DNA from: Flaviaesturariibacter aridisoli
GTDB taxonomy: Bacteria > Bacteroidota > Bacteroidia > Chitinophagales > Chitinophagaceae
NCBI RefSeq assembly: GCF_004343705.1
Contig: NZ_SKFH01000031.1
Span: 1-43,687, forward strand
Length of the DNA: 43,687 nt
Direction of reading: 5' to 3'
A program made the position numbers and the translations under genes. The notes below the pieces were generated by a model. The model made no database searches. It was given only the letters and a program-made list of their open reading frames with translations, and had not been told where the DNA came from. How positions within the stretch are numbered: the first letter of the stretch is position 1; each line of letters begins with the position of its first letter. Below are positions 7,718 to 15,796 of the stretch, one piece after another.

Positions 7718-8935
7718 ATGAAGCTCGACGACAACCTCCTTCAGAAATACGCGCAGGTGATGGTACACTACGCGCTCAACAACGGCAAAGGCATCAACAA
7801 GGGCGACACGGTATTTCTCGTGGGCCAGGAATGCGCCAAAGACCTCTTTCTCGCCGTGGCCCGCACCGTATATGCGGCCGGCGGCAACGTCATCCCGAAC
7901 TTCCAGCCCGACAACACCCGCGAGGGCAGCCTCGCCCGCATGCTCCTCGAACGGGGCAGCGACGAACAGCTGGCCTTCTTTGCCAAACCCTACTGGCAGG
8001 GCATCGTGGAGTCCGCCGACCACATCCTGTTTCTCATCTCGGAGCCCGACATCCACTACCTCGAAGGCATACCCGCTTCGAGGATCAGCCTCATGAACAG
8101 CGCCCGCGCGCCGTATATGAAGATGCGCGAGCGCAAGGAACAGGAAGGAAAGCTGTCGTGGTCGCTGTGTCTCTACGGCACGCCCTCGATGGCTGAAGAA
8201 GCGGGACTTTCGCTGGAGGAATACTGGGAGCAGATCATCGAAGCGTGCTACCTCCGCGAAGACGACCCCGTGGCCCGGTGGAAAGAAGTGCAGGCCGAGA
8301 TCGAAGGGATCAAACACCGCCTCGACGCCCTGGCCATCGAGTCGCTGCATATTAAGGGTGAAGACGCCGACCTGCGCATCCGCCTCGGCGCCCACCGTCA
8401 GTGGCTCAGCGGCGGCGGCAAGAACATTCCTTCCTTTGAGATCTTTACCTCGCCCGACTGGCGGGGCACCGAAGGACATATACGCTTCAACCAGCCGTTG
8501 TATTATTCGGGCAAGCGCATCTCGGGCGTTTCGCTCACGTTTGAAAACGGCCTGGTCGTATCGGCCTCCGCCACGGAGAACGAAGAGGCGCTGAAAGAAA
8601 TGATCGCGCAGGAAAATGCGGATAAGGTGGGTGAATTTTCGCTTACCGACCGCCGTCACTCGCGCATTACGAAATTCATGGCCACCACCCTCTTCGATGA
8701 GAACGTGGGCGGCACTTACGGCAACACGCACGTAGCCCTGGGCAATGCCTATAAAGACGCATACACCGGCGACATGGCGACCGTGAGCGACGAGCAATGG
8801 GCCGCGATGGGCTACAACAGTTGCCCGAAGGTGCACACCGACATCGTGAGCACCAGCAACCGCACGGTGACCGCGCTCCTACCCGATGGCAGCGAGCGGA
8901 TCATCTACCGCGACGGGCAATTCCAATTGGATTGA
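7718..8935 (+). CDS. Aminopeptidase, peptidase family M29 (AmpS/AmpT-like)
   Basis: 405 residues, the usual length of the thermophilic-aminopeptidase (M29) family. These are cytosolic dinuclear-metal exopeptidases releasing N-terminal residues from peptides. The family's metal-ligand region is visible in the C-terminal half: Glu in NIPSFEIFTSP, Glu in GTEGHIRFNQP, Glu in VGEFSLTD, His in GGTYGNTHVALG, and His/Asp in KVHTDIV. There is no signal peptide. It stands alone, divergent from the mla operon. The start ATG at 7718 gives the expected MKLDDNLLQKYA N-terminus. Confidence 0.88.
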   Translation: MKLDDNLLQKYAQVMVHYALNNGKGINKGDTVFLVGQECAKDLFLAVARTVYAAGGNVIPNFQPDNTREGSLARMLLERGSDEQLAFFAKPYWQGIVESADHILFLISEPDIHYLEGIPASRISLMNSARAPYMKMRERKEQEGKLSWSLCLYGTPSMAEEAGLSLEEYWEQIIEACYLREDDPVARWKEVQAEIEGIKHRLDALAIESLHIKGEDADLRIRLGAHRQWLSGGGKNIPSFEIFTSPDWRGTEGHIRFNQPLYYSGKRISGVSLTFENGLVVSASATENEEALKEMIAQENADKVGEFSLTDRRHSRITKFMATTLFDENVGGTYGNTHVALGNAYKDAYTGDMATVSDEQWAAMGYNSCPKVHTDIVSTSNRTVTALLPDGSERIIYRDGQFQLD

Positions 8936-9048
8936 CGGGAGGTGGGGAACGGGTCAGGATGTAACCGCGTTGGACGCTTTAGAAGCAGCGCCCCCTTTGT
9001 GCCAGGCACGGTTTGCCCGTTTGCACCCACTGCCGTTAAAGCGGTGAT

Positions 9049-11229
9049 CTAACTAAACTCCCCCTGCCCGTGCAGCGGCACCGATACCGTCAGGCGAAAC
9101 CCCTTGCCGGGCGCGCTGTCGACGCTGGCAGTGCCGCCGAGGCTTTCGGCGCGGGCTTTCATGTTCGACAGGCCGATCCCGGCGCTTTTCTGCTGGATGT
9201 CGGTACCGCCGCCGTTGTCGGCCACGGTCATCGACAGTTGCCCGCCGTCGAGGCGGAAGGTGATCAACACCTCCGTGGCGCCGGCGTACTTCAGGATATT
9301 CGTCAGCTGCTCCTGCAGGATCCGGTACAGTGCCAGGTGCACCGACTCGTTCACTTCCAGCTCGTCGACGGCCTTCGTGTCCACGATGATGGCAAACTGC
9401 TCGGTGGCAGCCACGGTTTCGGCCAGTTCCTTTACCGAGTCGCGCAGGCGGATGTTGCCCAGCGTCGGCGCCGACAGCCGCTTCGAGAGGCTGCGGATCT
9501 CGTTGATGGACGACTGCAGCAGGTCGATCGATTTGCGCACCAGCGTGTCCTGCTCACCGATGCCCGAGAGCAGCAATTCCTGGTATAGCTTCACCGACGT
9601 CAGCACCTGGTTCACGTTGTCGTGGAGCTCGCGGCCTACCTGGGCACGCACCTTTTCCTGCGCGGCAATGACGGCAGCATTGGTCCGCTGCTGCTGCCGC
9701 TGCACCGTCTGCTCCAGGCGTTTGCGCTCCGTGATGTCGGTAGCGATGGAAAAATAGTATTGCAGGTGGCCTTCCTCGTCGAAGAGTGGCTGGCTCGACA
9801 CGTGCACCCAGAAGGGTGTTCCATCGCGCCGGTAGTTGATCGCCTCGAGCTCGTAGGGCAGGTTCGCCGCGCGGCGTTCCTCCACCAGGGCAATGGCCTC
9901 CGGTGCCGTATCGGGGCCGTCCACCACCTCCCCGATCGGCATGCCGATCAGTTCGTCGAAGCTATAGCCGGAGGCTTCTACCGCTGCACGGTTGGCCCAG
10001 AGCACCTTGCTGTTGGCATCGGAGATGATCACGATGTTGACGGTATTTTCCGCCACCAGCGATAGCTTGCGCAACTCCTCCTCGGTGCGCTTGCGTTCGT
10101 TCACGTCCCGTATAAATACGGACACACCACCTTCCGAGGGGAACAGGTCCACTTCTTCCCAACGGCCGGAGAAGGGACATATGGACTCCCTTCGCAGGTG
10201 ACGGTTCTCGCGGAGAACCTGCCGGACCAACGGCTCGTAGGCATCCGCGGTGGGTCCGTGCAGCCATTCCCGGAGCTTCTGCCCCAGCACTTCATCCCGA
10301 CGCCACCCGAACAGCTCACTCGCCAGCCGGTTCCAATAAATGACGCGCATGTCGGCATCCAACAGGAAGAAAGCCTGGTTCATTCCTTCAAATATGCTGG
10401 TGAGCAGCTTGTTCTGCTGTTCGATCTGTGCTTCGTAGGCACGGCGCTCCTCGTCTACTCTCCGTTTTTCCGTTACATCGCGAAAGAAGATCGACAAGCC
10501 GTCGCGGGAAGGATAGGCGTCTACCGAAAACCATCTTTCGAAAGGCGGGAAATAGGCTTCAAAATGAACCGGCACGTTCTCGGCCATCGCCTTGTGGTAT
10601 TGCTCATCGTACGGGGTTCCTTTGGCCTCGGGGAAGCTCTCCCAGTAATTGCGGCCCAGGTAATCTTCCTTGCGGATCCCGAGCATGTCTTCCACGTAGC
10701 GGTTGCCATAGGTGATGATCCAATTTTCGTCCATCACGAAAAAGCCGTCCTTGATCCGGTCGAGGATGTTGAGCAGGCGGTTGCGTTCGGCCTGAAGCAG
10801 CTGTTCATACTTCGTCTGGAGTTGTTCGCGGGCACCGGTATCGGAAAGGTCGCGTGCGATGCCGAAGAGGTACTCGTGCTGCGGATCCCAATGGGCCGAC
10901 CAGGAAAGGGGCACAAGGTGCCCATTTTTATGGACAAAGCGGTTTTGGAAATTTACCAGGGGCGTGCCGCTCATCACCTGCCGCGTGGCCACTTCGGTAC
11001 GGATCCGGTCTTCGTCACACACGAGTTCCATGAAGGGCCTGCCGAGCAGCTCTTCCGGGCAAAAGCCCCATGTCTGCGCCGCCGCATTGCTCACCTCCAG
11101 GAAACGGCCCAGCCTGTCGACAATGCAGATGACGTCGAGTGATTGGTCGAACACCCGTTTAAGGTGCTGGTAGGAAGGGTAATGCCGGTCCTTGTCGGTA
11201 TGGTTGTCCACCCTGGAATCAGTGTCCAT
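9049..11229 (-). CDS. PAS-domain sensor histidine kinase, HisKA_3 type (kinase 3)
   Basis: 726 residues from the ATG at 11229 (MDTDSRVDNHTDKDRHY). An in-frame upstream start at 11337 would add an Arg/Pro-rich leader that runs into the tRNA terminator, so I prefer 11229. Four PAS units precede the core: DVICIVDRLGRF, DGFFVMDENWIITYGN, QAFFLLDADMRVIYWN and VNIVIISDANSKVLWAN; each ends in a PAC-like motif. HisKA_3 has ELHDNVNQVL (phospho-acceptor His536 in this numbering), the N-box is EQLTNILKYA, and the G2 box is GIGLSN. The G1 motif reads DNGGGTD where relatives have DNGxGF. No membrane segment. No response regulator nearby. Confidence 0.93.
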   Translation of the reverse strand: MDTDSRVDNHTDKDRHYPSYQHLKRVFDQSLDVICIVDRLGRFLEVSNAAAQTWGFCPEELLGRPFMELVCDEDRIRTEVATRQVMSGTPLVNFQNRFVHKNGHLVPLSWSAHWDPQHEYLFGIARDLSDTGAREQLQTKYEQLLQAERNRLLNILDRIKDGFFVMDENWIITYGNRYVEDMLGIRKEDYLGRNYWESFPEAKGTPYDEQYHKAMAENVPVHFEAYFPPFERWFSVDAYPSRDGLSIFFRDVTEKRRVDEERRAYEAQIEQQNKLLTSIFEGMNQAFFLLDADMRVIYWNRLASELFGWRRDEVLGQKLREWLHGPTADAYEPLVRQVLRENRHLRRESICPFSGRWEEVDLFPSEGGVSVFIRDVNERKRTEEELRKLSLVAENTVNIVIISDANSKVLWANRAAVEASGYSFDELIGMPIGEVVDGPDTAPEAIALVEERRAANLPYELEAINYRRDGTPFWVHVSSQPLFDEEGHLQYYFSIATDITERKRLEQTVQRQQQRTNAAVIAAQEKVRAQVGRELHDNVNQVLTSVKLYQELLLSGIGEQDTLVRKSIDLLQSSINEIRSLSKRLSAPTLGNIRLRDSVKELAETVAATEQFAIIVDTKAVDELEVNESVHLALYRILQEQLTNILKYAGATEVLITFRLDGGQLSMTVADNGGGTDIQQKSAGIGLSNMKARAESLGGTASVDSAPGKGFRLTVSVPLHGQGEFS

Positions 11230-11335
11230 AAAGCAATGCAGGAAAAAAAGGTACCAAAGGTTGCGGGGAGCAGGGTTTGCGGAGCCGGTTGCCCTCCTGC
11301 GGATCGCCCGGGTACGTGCGGCGACCGGCCAGGAC

Positions 11336-11371
11336 AAAAAAAAGCGCCCTGACTAAGTCGGGGCGCCTTTT
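11336..11371 (-). terminator. Intrinsic terminator after tRNA-Ser
   Basis: On the minus strand a GGCGCCC / GGGCGC stem with a loop containing GACTTAGTC is followed by a run of eight Ts (11336-11343 on the complement). It lies 10 bases past the tRNA 3' end and separates the tRNA transcript from kinase 3. Confidence 0.8.
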
Positions 11372-11380
11372 GGATGTTTG

Positions 11381-11469
11381 CGGTGAGGGCGGGATTCGAA
11401 CCCGCGGTACAGTTTAACCCGTACGGCAGTTTAGCAAACTACTGATTTCAGCCACTCATCCACCTCACC
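11381..11469 (-). tRNA. tRNA-Ser (anticodon GCT)
   Basis: 89 nt on the minus strand. The acceptor stem is GGTGAGG / CCTCACC with discriminator G. The anticodon stem-loop is GTAGT-TTGCTAA-ACTGC, giving anticodon GCT (reads AGC/AGU). A long class II variable arm (about CGTACGG...CTGTACCG) and the T-arm CGGGTTCGAATCCCG are clear. The 3' CCA is not encoded, as is common in this phylum. Confidence 0.95.
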
Positions 11470-11549
11470 GTTTCCGTAGAGTGGGGGGCAAAAATAGGGA
11501 GTTCCGGTTAACTGCCCAATATTTTAAAGCAAAAAAGTGGTGGCCTTCA

Positions 11550-13949
11550 TCACTTTGCATCTCCCGCCACACGCTTCTCCACGTGGATCAGGCGGCCGGA
11601 GGCATCTACGCCTTCCAGCACGAGGCGGAAGTTGCGGGTGATGTCGTTGTTGTAAAACTGCAGGCGCAGCTTGCGGCGGTTGCGATCGAGGTAGAGCGCC
11701 GGGTTCCAGTACAGCGTGCTGCGAAAATCGCCTAACCCAGAGGAAGCATCGGAGGCGTAGTCGGGCGCATAGAATTCGCGTTGTGCCGTGTAGCCCGCCA
11801 CCAGCGTGGAGCTCAGCCCCTTGGCATTGTTGTTCACGGGCCGGTCGCCGCCCTTCTTGGTATAAACGGCAATGAGTCCGCCGCCAGCGCCATAGGCCAG
11901 GCTTTCGCCCGGGCGGAATACTTTCACGTAGGCGATGTCGCTCATCGAAATGTTCTGCAGCTGTTGCACGTCGGTCTGCATCTCGTTGAGATAAACGGCC
12001 GGGGTGCCGCCGCGCCAGCTCAAATTCGTTTGCGTTCCCCCGTCGATCTGCAGGCCGGCTATTTTGCCCTGCAGGTATTGAAAGATGCTCATGTAGTTCG
12101 GCGCCAACGGGTCGTTTACCAGGTCGAACGAAATGGCTTCGCCGGCAAAGAGGCCGCTCACATATTTCTGCTCCATGCGGTCCTTTGGCGTTTTACCCCG
12201 TCCCTGCACGGTGATGGTTGCCAGCTCCACGGCCTTGAGCCCGCTGATGCCGCGCTCGCGGATGAGGGCCCGGTTGCGCGCGTTGGCTGCTACGACATCG
12301 GCGCCGGGTTCCGCGACGATGCGTTGCCACAGCGAGTCGGGCACAATGCGGCGCACGCCTTTGTACAACCCGTTCTGCAGTTGCAGCAGGCCCGTGCCGG
12401 CGGGAATGTTCTTGTCGTTGTAGCTGAAATACAGTCGTGCGGTATCGTAGAAGACAAGACCGTCGGTCTGAACACCGCCCTTGCGGTCCACCGGTATCAT
12501 GATAAAGCTTCGGGCGGAATCGGCCGATTCGAGGATGCCGTTCAATTGCAGGCCCGCGCCGATGCGGCCCGGGGGCAAGCCCTGCAGCTGCCCGCTGAGG
12601 GCGAGGTAGTCGGTTTCGCGGTAGCGCGGCGCCACCGTTCGGCCGGCCATCAGCGCCTCCCAGTTGTAGCGGCGCCAGCCATGCGTGAGCAGCACCAGGT
12701 CGAGCTGCATCGACACGCTGTCGTTGTTGCTGTAGAAGTAGTAATACGGGTTCACGATGCGGCCGCGCAGCTCGCTCGTCAGCAACAGGCGGCTCACGAT
12801 GTTGTCGTCCATCGTATTCGATTCGTTGAGGTCGGCATCGGTGATCGACAGCGATACGTTGGCGGGCAGCGTATCGGAAAGCGCGATCTCCACGCGGTTC
12901 AGCGCACGCTTGCCGGCATCTTTCTTCGTCAGGTATACATCGCCGTCAAACTCGTATTCATGGTTGTTCACAAACGTGACCCGCTCCAGAAGCGGGCGGT
13001 AGCTGCTGTCGAAGACCGTGATGCACAGGATGCCGGTGGGCAGCGCTTCGGTTGGAAACACGCCGCTGGCTGCCGGCCGGTTTGCGAGGTTGATGTCGGC
13101 CTTATACACCAGGGCGCCGTTCATCGATGCGAGCACGTGCAGGCGTTGCTGCAGCGCAGGGATGTCGTTGCTGCGCTGGATGGTAAAACGCTTCCCCTCG
13201 GCGCCATCGCCCACGCGCAACACCAGCCCCTGCACTTTGGGCGCGGGCAGTTCGGTGCTGTAGCTCTTGCCCTTGTCGTCTTTCCAGCGCGCGGTGTAGG
13301 TCATGCCCGGTTGCGGGAGCAGGGCCACCGTGCCCATCCCGTTGTGGATGCTGGCGAAGTCGGCTACTTTGCCCCCGCTCTTGTCGGTGATAATACCCGA
13401 CACGGCTACGGGCAGTCCGCGGCTATCGGTGGCGATAAAGGCCATATTCGACGGAATACCGGCCACCCACTGCCCGCCTTCGGGCAGAAAGGCCAGCGCC
13501 GGCGCGGATGGCTTAACGGGCGCGGGCTTGGTCTTCGCCAGCACGCGGATCGTTTTCGTGTAGAGGTAGGCGGTATCGCTGTTCAGCATCGCCACGGTAT
13601 ACGCGCGGAACAGCACGGAGGGCCTGGCGAAGCCGCTGTCGAGCGCAAAGGAGCCCGAGGCACCGGCAAAGGCGATGGGCGCGGTGAGGCGGCTCAGTAC
13701 GCGTCCGTCCTCATCGAGGAGCTCGGCGTAAAAGTTCCTGCTGCTGTCAGACAAGCCGCCGTTGTTGTACACATAGGCTTTGAACCAGATGATCTCACCG
13801 GGGTTATAGTAATTCTTGTCGAAGTGAACGTGGATCTTTTCGCGGGGGTCAGCGCGGCGCTGCAGCTCGAACAGGGAATCGAGGCCCTGGGCGCGCAGGG
13901 AAGCCGAGGCGGAGCCCAGCATCAGGAGGAACAGGACACGTAGGATCAT
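11550..13949 (-). CDS. Exported MG2-domain protein with C-terminal TonB-receptor-plug-like domain
   Basis: 799 residues from the ATG at 13949 (MILRVLFLLMLGSASASLRAQ), which starts directly at a signal peptide; an upstream in-frame ATG at 13991 is less likely. The N-terminal part is a macroglobulin MG2-like domain (EKIHVHFDKNYYNPGEIIWF...), followed by further beta-rich regions. Near 640-740 a plug-like segment is seen: SIFQYLQGKIAGLQI, AVYLNEMQTD and MSDIAYVKVFRPGESL, ending AGGGLIAVYTKKGG. A 22-strand barrel is missing, so it is not a TonB-dependent receptor; proteins of this type in Bacteroidota are surface or periplasmic and of unknown role. It may take part in envelope assembly or ligand capture. 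Confidence 0.8.
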   Translation of the reverse strand: MILRVLFLLMLGSASASLRAQGLDSLFELQRRADPREKIHVHFDKNYYNPGEIIWFKAYVYNNGGLSDSSRNFYAELLDEDGRVLSRLTAPIAFAGASGSFALDSGFARPSVLFRAYTVAMLNSDTAYLYTKTIRVLAKTKPAPVKPSAPALAFLPEGGQWVAGIPSNMAFIATDSRGLPVAVSGIITDKSGGKVADFASIHNGMGTVALLPQPGMTYTARWKDDKGKSYSTELPAPKVQGLVLRVGDGAEGKRFTIQRSNDIPALQQRLHVLASMNGALVYKADINLANRPAASGVFPTEALPTGILCITVFDSSYRPLLERVTFVNNHEYEFDGDVYLTKKDAGKRALNRVEIALSDTLPANVSLSITDADLNESNTMDDNIVSRLLLTSELRGRIVNPYYYFYSNNDSVSMQLDLVLLTHGWRRYNWEALMAGRTVAPRYRETDYLALSGQLQGLPPGRIGAGLQLNGILESADSARSFIMIPVDRKGGVQTDGLVFYDTARLYFSYNDKNIPAGTGLLQLQNGLYKGVRRIVPDSLWQRIVAEPGADVVAANARNRALIRERGISGLKAVELATITVQGRGKTPKDRMEQKYVSGLFAGEAISFDLVNDPLAPNYMSIFQYLQGKIAGLQIDGGTQTNLSWRGGTPAVYLNEMQTDVQQLQNISMSDIAYVKVFRPGESLAYGAGGGLIAVYTKKGGDRPVNNNAKGLSSTLVAGYTAQREFYAPDYASDASSGLGDFRSTLYWNPALYLDRNRRKLRLQFYNNDITRNFRLVLEGVDASGRLIHVEKRVAGDAK

Positions 13950-14041
13950 AAGCACCGCTAAGTAAACGCAGTCCCGCCAGATTGAGGGCACATTAACACT
14001 GCATTTTGATCCGGCGGTGCCGATCCAGGCCGGGCGCGCTG

Positions 14042-15424
14042 CTATTCCCGCTCCGGCTCCTCGCCCAGCCCCGTATCGGCAGGAGCCCCGGCCTCCACCT
14101 TGTAACCCCCTTTCAGGTGCTCATAAAGCGATCGCTTGTCGATGACCGATGCGACCATGTTGGCCACCATTGCGGCCAGCAAAAGGTGAAAGATGACGCT
14201 GTGCCGGTCCGTCATTTCCAGCACGAGGATAGCCGAGGTAAACGGCGTGCGGGTGACACCCGTAAGAAAGCCGACCATGCCGGCCAGCACGAGGATATTG
14301 GCCTTGCTGCCGAGCACGTCGAACAGCGACGCCATCCAGCCACCGATGGCAGCACCACCCGCCAGCGAAGGGGCAAATACACCACCGGCCGCACCGGTAT
14401 TAAAGCAAAGCAACGGGCCCAGGAAGCGCAGGAGCACCATATCGGCGCCGCAGTGTTTGTCGGGCGAAAAAAGCAGACGGTTGATCAGCTCTTTGCCCGA
14501 TCCCAGCACGCTGGGGTTGACGTAAAAAGCCAAAGCGGCCATCAGCAACCCGGCGACCAGGACGTACAAGGGCTGCATGAAACGTGGTGCCGTGCGCTTC
14601 CAGGCCATAACACGCAGAATCGCGGTACAAAGCAGGCTGCCAACCAGGCCGGCCAATGCACCCACCAGCAGCACGGCCAGAAATATCCGGAAGGAAAGGC
14701 CGTGCACATCGGGATAACCGAGGTAGAGGTACGGCCCCAGCAGGGCCTGCGCCGTTAGGCCGGCAATAATAATAGCCGTAAACAGGGCGGTACGGAAAAA
14801 ACGCACATGCACCCGTGCCAGCTCCTCCACGGCAAAAACAAGTCCGCCGAGCGGGGTGTTGAACGCAGCCGCAAGGCCAGCCGCGGCGCCGGTGAGCAGG
14901 TAGCTCTGGCTCGAGAGCCGCGGCCACGAAGCCGGTATAAGACGGTTGACCGTTCGGAACAGGGAGCCGGCGATCTGGATGGTGGGCCCTTCGCGGCCAA
15001 TGGCACCGCCGCCCACCACCATTCCAACGCTCGACAGCACCTTTACGGCAGCGATCCGCAGGCTGAGCAGCCGGTTGATCTTTGGGTCGTGAGCCGGCGT
15101 CGCCAGGTCGATCGCCGCCATGACCTGCGGAATACCGCTGCCTCTTGCGGCGGGTGCCAACCACTGCACACAGGCCCAGGACAAGAGGTAAAACAGGGGC
15201 GACAGCAGGAAAACATACCAGAAATGCTGGTGCAGCGCTCCTTGCAGCAGGGCTTCAGCCCAGCCGAACAGGCGGGTGTATCCCACCGCCACCAGGCCGG
15301 TGGCGAGCGAAGCGATCCAGAGCGGCAGCGCCAGCAACGCGCGCCGCGAAAGCGGATGCCCCCATAAAGCAGGCGCCATGCCTGCCAGCCTCTGCCGCCA
15401 CAATAGCCACCACTTCCTTTTCAT
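14042..15424 (-). CDS. CLC-family chloride channel/antiporter
   Basis: 460 residues, many hydrophobic helices. The three CLC selectivity-filter motifs are present: GSGIP (95-99), GREGP (143-147, with the gating Glu145) and GGVFAPSLAGGA. The internal proton glutamate position equivalent to E. coli Glu203 is also acidic (FAVEE, about 197-201). Together these suggest a Cl-/H+ antiporter rather than a passive channel. The C-terminus is a short cytosolic tail without CBS domains. It is monocistronic, downstream and co-directional of nothing obvious; the gene to its right is divergent. Confidence 0.9.
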   Translation of the reverse strand: MKRKWWLLWRQRLAGMAPALWGHPLSRRALLALPLWIASLATGLVAVGYTRLFGWAEALLQGALHQHFWYVFLLSPLFYLLSWACVQWLAPAARGSGIPQVMAAIDLATPAHDPKINRLLSLRIAAVKVLSSVGMVVGGGAIGREGPTIQIAGSLFRTVNRLIPASWPRLSSQSYLLTGAAAGLAAAFNTPLGGLVFAVEELARVHVRFFRTALFTAIIIAGLTAQALLGPYLYLGYPDVHGLSFRIFLAVLLVGALAGLVGSLLCTAILRVMAWKRTAPRFMQPLYVLVAGLLMAALAFYVNPSVLGSGKELINRLLFSPDKHCGADMVLLRFLGPLLCFNTGAAGGVFAPSLAGGAAIGGWMASLFDVLGSKANILVLAGMVGFLTGVTRTPFTSAILVLEMTDRHSVIFHLLLAAMVANMVASVIDKRSLYEHLKGGYKVEAGAPADTGLGEEPERE

Positions 15425-15536
15425 GACCGCAAAGTTGTGCCCAGACCAGCCCCGGGGCGCTCAGCTAACAGCATTTTAATAACGCCTTGCAACGCGTCGG
15501 TACCATTATTGCCGACTATTCTAAAAACAGGTATTT

Positions 15537-15731
15537 ATGAAAGACGATAGGAAAAAACCGGACGCGCCCAGCCAGGAGCAGGGACGTTCTACCGAAAAGC
15601 CCAGGCAGGAAAAACACCTCACCGACGATGGCCGCGAATCGAGCAACGGCAAGGTAACCGGCGTCGAGGGTAAAGACTACGTGATCCTGTCATCGGGTCT
15701 TGGAATCGATGAAGACGAAGTGACCGGCTAA
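15537..15731 (+). CDS. Small disordered acidic protein, unknown
   Basis: 64 residues, starting MKDDRKKPDAPSQEQGRSTE. It is rich in Asp, Glu, Lys, Gly and Ser, with no hydrophobic core, so it is probably intrinsically disordered. The C-terminal part (KVTGVEGKDYVILSSGLGID) is the only segment with fold-like character. I do not recognise a family. A stem-loop (15746-15768) directly follows, supporting a real transcript end. It is divergent from the CLC gene and convergent with dnaA. Confidence 0.5.
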   Translation: MKDDRKKPDAPSQEQGRSTEKPRQEKHLTDDGRESSNGKVTGVEGKDYVILSSGLGIDEDEVTG

Positions 15732-15745
15732 TGCCGTGTAACAGA

Positions 15746-15768
15746 AATCCCGGCTTCAGGCCGGGATT
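15746..15768. terminator. Hairpin between the small protein gene and dnaA
   Basis: AATCCCGGC, loop TTCAG, GCCGGGATT: a 9-bp perfect stem between convergent genes. No long T-run follows on either side, so it may be a weak or factor-assisted terminator for both genes. Confidence 0.5.
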
Positions 15769-15796
15769 ATCATATAACAAGCAATCGCGAAAAAAC

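Noticed and set aside
7565-8836. A 423-residue minus-strand open frame opposite the aminopeptidase
   Set aside because: The plus-strand M29 protein is recognisable over its full length; the opposite frame has no motif.
11336-11470. Possible integration site at tRNA-Ser
   Set aside because: No integrase gene and no repeated copy of the tRNA 3' end were seen nearby.
11781-13943. A 720-residue plus-strand open frame opposite the MG2/plug gene
   Set aside because: It has shadow composition (Val/Gly/Arg/His-rich), no recognisable motif, and lies entirely within a convincing gene.
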